The notes beneath the pieces were generated by a model, which was given only the letters and a program-made list of their open reading frames with translations, made no database searches and had not been told where the DNA came from. The translations under genes were made by a program, and so were the position numbers. Source: RBG-16-66-20 sp049651845 (GTDB taxonomy: Bacteria > Pseudomonadota > Gammaproteobacteria > Burkholderiales > SG8-39). From it: DNA of 64,000 nt. Position 1 is the first letter of the stretch, and every line of letters begins with the position of its first letter. This document shows positions 62,901-64,000 of the stretch, piece by piece. The stretch lies in contig JBASCW010000046.1 in assembly GCA_049651845.1 (NCBI GenBank), positions 1 to 64,000 of the forward strand, in the 5' to 3' direction.

Positions 62901-63498
62901 GGACGAACTGGCGAGCGGGCGCGAGCGCAAGGACTTCCTCGACGCGCAGTCGGCGGACCTCGAGGAGGCGGTGGCGACCATGGAGGACGCCATCCGCAAG
63001 ATCGACCGCGAGACGCGCGAGCTGCTGCGCGAAACCTTCGAGAGCGTGAACCGGCACTTCGGCTCGCTGTTCCCGGTGCTGTTCGGCGGCGGCGACGCGA
63101 AGCTGATCATGACGGGCGAGGAGATCCTCGACGCCGGCGTGCAGGTGATGGCACACCCGCCCGGCAAGCGCAATACGAGCATCCACCTGCTGTCGGGCGG
63201 CGAGAAGGCGCTCACCGCGATCTCGCTGGTGTTCGCCCTGTTCCAGCTCAACCCGGCGCCGTTCTGCCTGCTCGACGAGGTCGACGCGCCGCTCGACGAC
63301 AGCAACACCACGCGCTTCTGCGACCTGGTGCGCAAGATGTCGGCGCAGACGCAGTTCCTGTTCATCAGCCACAACAAGATCACCATGGAGATGGCGGGCC
63401 AGCTGATCGGCGTGACCATGCCCGAGTCGGGGGTGTCGCGCGTGGTTGAGGTGGACATCGAGGAAGCCCTCAAGATCCGGGAGGAACTCGCCGCCTGA
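59980..63498 (+). CDS. smc: Chromosome segregation protein SMC
   Basis: This 1172-residue ATPase is the core of bacterial condensin, working with ScpA and ScpB (42101-43496). It has the N-terminal head with Walker A GPNGCGKS (31-38), two long coiled-coil arms around a hinge near residues 500-660, and the C-terminal head with signature LSGGEKALTA (from 1071) and Walker B LLDEVDAPLDD (near 1097). The start is GTG 59980. Length is normal for the family. Confidence 0.97.
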   Translation: MRLTQVKLSGFKSFVDPTSIHVPGQLVGIVGPNGCGKSNVIDAVRWVLGESRASALRGDSMQDVIFNGSGNRKPLARASVELMFDNSLGRAAGQWSQYAELSVRRVLQRDGESSYYINGTHVRRRDITDVFLGTGLGPRAYAIIEQGMISRVIEAKPDELRVFLEEAAGVSRYKERRKETEHRLADTRENLARVNDIRTELGSQIEKLEGQAKVATRYQELQQGLQLKQHLLWYLRRRDAATDRDKHARDIAGVTNEVEAGTAQLREVESRVESARVAHYGAGDALNSAQAAVYAANAEVAHHESELRHIEESRSRLESQHTERRAQLGSWREQRSQLTQALHMWAARSGGARQRVADAQAVLAAENARLPEADRAYRTAQEQLSESRSRVQQAESRLLLEQQSAAHLEGSLKSLAQRRERLDAELQSLAEPDAAGMQAANERVLQLDRQIAESQAALDALQSECETSSSASAAAAEAQAEASREQTAADAQLATLKQVQAAAEEEAPLHEWLARHQLASLPRFWQKIRIDHGWETAVESVLRERLHALELGDSGALRGDRPPVKASLFGPGDAGPQPQVSAQLSDLAPLRAMVHAADARLGGALADWFASVYAVEGVPSAAQRSALPAGAVLVNREGDRFTRHTVSFHAPDPADAGILARQAEIEDLEERCKLLATRAAGTATDAAAAETRLAERTAALEKARALLAAGRQDKHAAQIEALKLGQALERYRDRSAQIRDEAGVIGAEVARDGAKAAETRAALARIAEEIRESKQRLETVRAAYVAAETALAEQRVRAQQAEREAQDALFGEREVSAKIAEIDNSVRMIDQQITRADEEVARLTAELAVDPVPAVRSALAAAAGARMDCEQTLAAARDAVEAAAGALRALEEDKLRIENALAPLRERINELRLKEQAAQINYDQYDTQLREAGGDEERLAASAEAAPRPASLQGEITRLTQAMNELGAVNLAALDELASGRERKDFLDAQSADLEEAVATMEDAIRKIDRETRELLRETFESVNRHFGSLFPVLFGGGDAKLIMTGEEILDAGVQVMAHPPGKRNTSIHLLSGGEKALTAISLVFALFQLNPAPFCLLDEVDAPLDDSNTTRFCDLVRKMSAQTQFLFISHNKITMEMAGQLIGVTMPESGVSRVVEVDIEEALKIREELAA

Positions 63499-63547
63499 GG
63501 CCCGCGAGCCGGGTCCCCCAGGCGGCAGTGCCCTCCATGACCCCGCG

Positions 63548-64000
63548 ATGAGCGAGCTGCAGATCGGGCTGCTGGCGATCGGGGTGGCGGTGGTCGCAGG
63601 CGTGCTCGTCTACAACCGGCTCCAGGAGCGCGGCGCTCGGCGCGAGGCCGAGGGCGCCTTTCGCTCGCAGCACGCCGACGCACTGCTCGACGCGCCGGCG
63701 GGCGCGCGTGAGGCGCCCGATCCGGCACGAGCTGCCTCGCACCGGCATCTCGAGATCCCCGCGCCGGCCGCGCAACCCGACCCGGCGGTGGACTACATCG
63801 TCGAATTCACCGCGACGCAGGCGGGCGCGCAGGCGACCGTGCAGGAGGAGTGGCCCGCCATCGAGCGGCGCCATGCGCGGCGCGCGCTCATCGCAGCCAG
63901 CCCGGACGGCAAGTCCTGGCGCGCGGGGCTGCAACTGGTCTCGCGCGACGGCGCGATCGGCGAAGCCGACCTGATCGAGTTCCGCTCGGCCATCGAGACG
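63548..64000 (+). CDS. zipA: Cell division protein ZipA, 5' part
   Basis: The frame is open from ATG 63548 to the window end (151 codons). An N-terminal membrane anchor (about residues 7-22, GLLAIGVAVVAGVLVY) is followed by a basic, Ala/Pro-rich linker and the start of a ZipA-like C-terminal domain (VDYIVEFTATQ). ZipA tethers FtsZ to the membrane. The position right after smc matches the smc-zipA-ligA order of betaproteobacteria, so ligA is expected next. Confidence 0.85.
   Translation, partial: MSELQIGLLAIGVAVVAGVLVYNRLQERGARREAEGAFRSQHADALLDAPAGAREAPDPARAASHRHLEIPAPAAQPDPAVDYIVEFTATQAGAQATVQEEWPAIERRHARRALIAASPDGKSWRAGLQLVSRDGAIGEADLIEFRSAIET

Overview
The window is 64 kb of very GC-rich DNA (roughly two thirds G+C or more) from a bacterial chromosome, most likely a betaproteobacterium of the Burkholderiales/Rhodocyclales type. 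The evidence is the gene order rimP-nusA-infB-rbfA-truB-rpsO-pnp, the linkage queF/dapC/dapD/pilU/dapE/prmB and smc-zipA, a ~400-residue TrpS, a short unimodal QueF, and the imuB-dnaE2 mutagenesis pair. No plasmid, phage or CRISPR feature was found. The only clear mobile element is one ~2 kb insertion sequence.

Layout. (1) 1-3840: 3' part of imuB and complete dnaE2 (translesion synthesis). (2) 3880-11285: a signalling island with an Hpt protein, a REC-nucleotidyl cyclase and a REC-Ser/Thr kinase on the plus strand, converging on a membrane PAS histidine kinase and a CheY-like regulator on the minus strand. A further receiver gene between them is broken by an amber codon and an IS1634-like element. 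(3) 11346-12040: lexA with two overlapping SOS-box-like sites. (4) 12083-16329: pncB, an MFS transporter, a CoA-transferase and a RutE-like nitroreductase. (5) 16298-22926: a branched-chain amino acid type (LIV) ABC operon with one binding protein, one ATPase pair and two permease pairs, ending in a small FixH/YtkA-like protein. (6) 22979-27023: acyl-CoA ligase, PhzF-like isomerase, membrane protein and C45 acyltransferase/peptidase. (7) 26997-31593: a second LIV operon with a fused permease, led by a small ribbon-helix-helix protein whose start lies in a near-perfect 28-bp palindrome. (8) 31703-40869: class III aminotransferase, aldehyde dehydrogenase, a 1119-residue fused flavin/iron-sulfur oxidoreductase resembling NfnB+NfnA, an SDR dehydrogenase, gamma-carbonic anhydrase, hydrolase and site-2 protease. 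(9) 40874-53107: housekeeping block trpS, scpA, scpB, rluB, rimP to pnp, dksA. (10) 53201-64000: tRNA-Pro, -Arg and -His, a CHAD protein, prmB, dapE, pilU, dapD, dapC, queF, smc and the start of zipA.

How the genes may work together. Regions 5-8 read as an uptake-and-catabolism zone for amino acids, amides or organic acids: two LIV importers, CoA activation, transamination, aldehyde oxidation and 3-hydroxyacyl-CoA oxidation. The fused oxidoreductase could balance NADH, NADPH and ferredoxin there. Region 2 could form a His-Asp phosphorelay (kinase, CheY-like REC, Hpt, output RECs) feeding a cyclase and a Ser/Thr kinase; this wiring is inferred from gene content only.

Two sequence-scale patterns recur. 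Short AT-rich tracts sit inside otherwise GC-rich genes without breaking frame. Several -10-like hexamers lie only 6-11 bases before start codons, suggesting leaderless transcripts.
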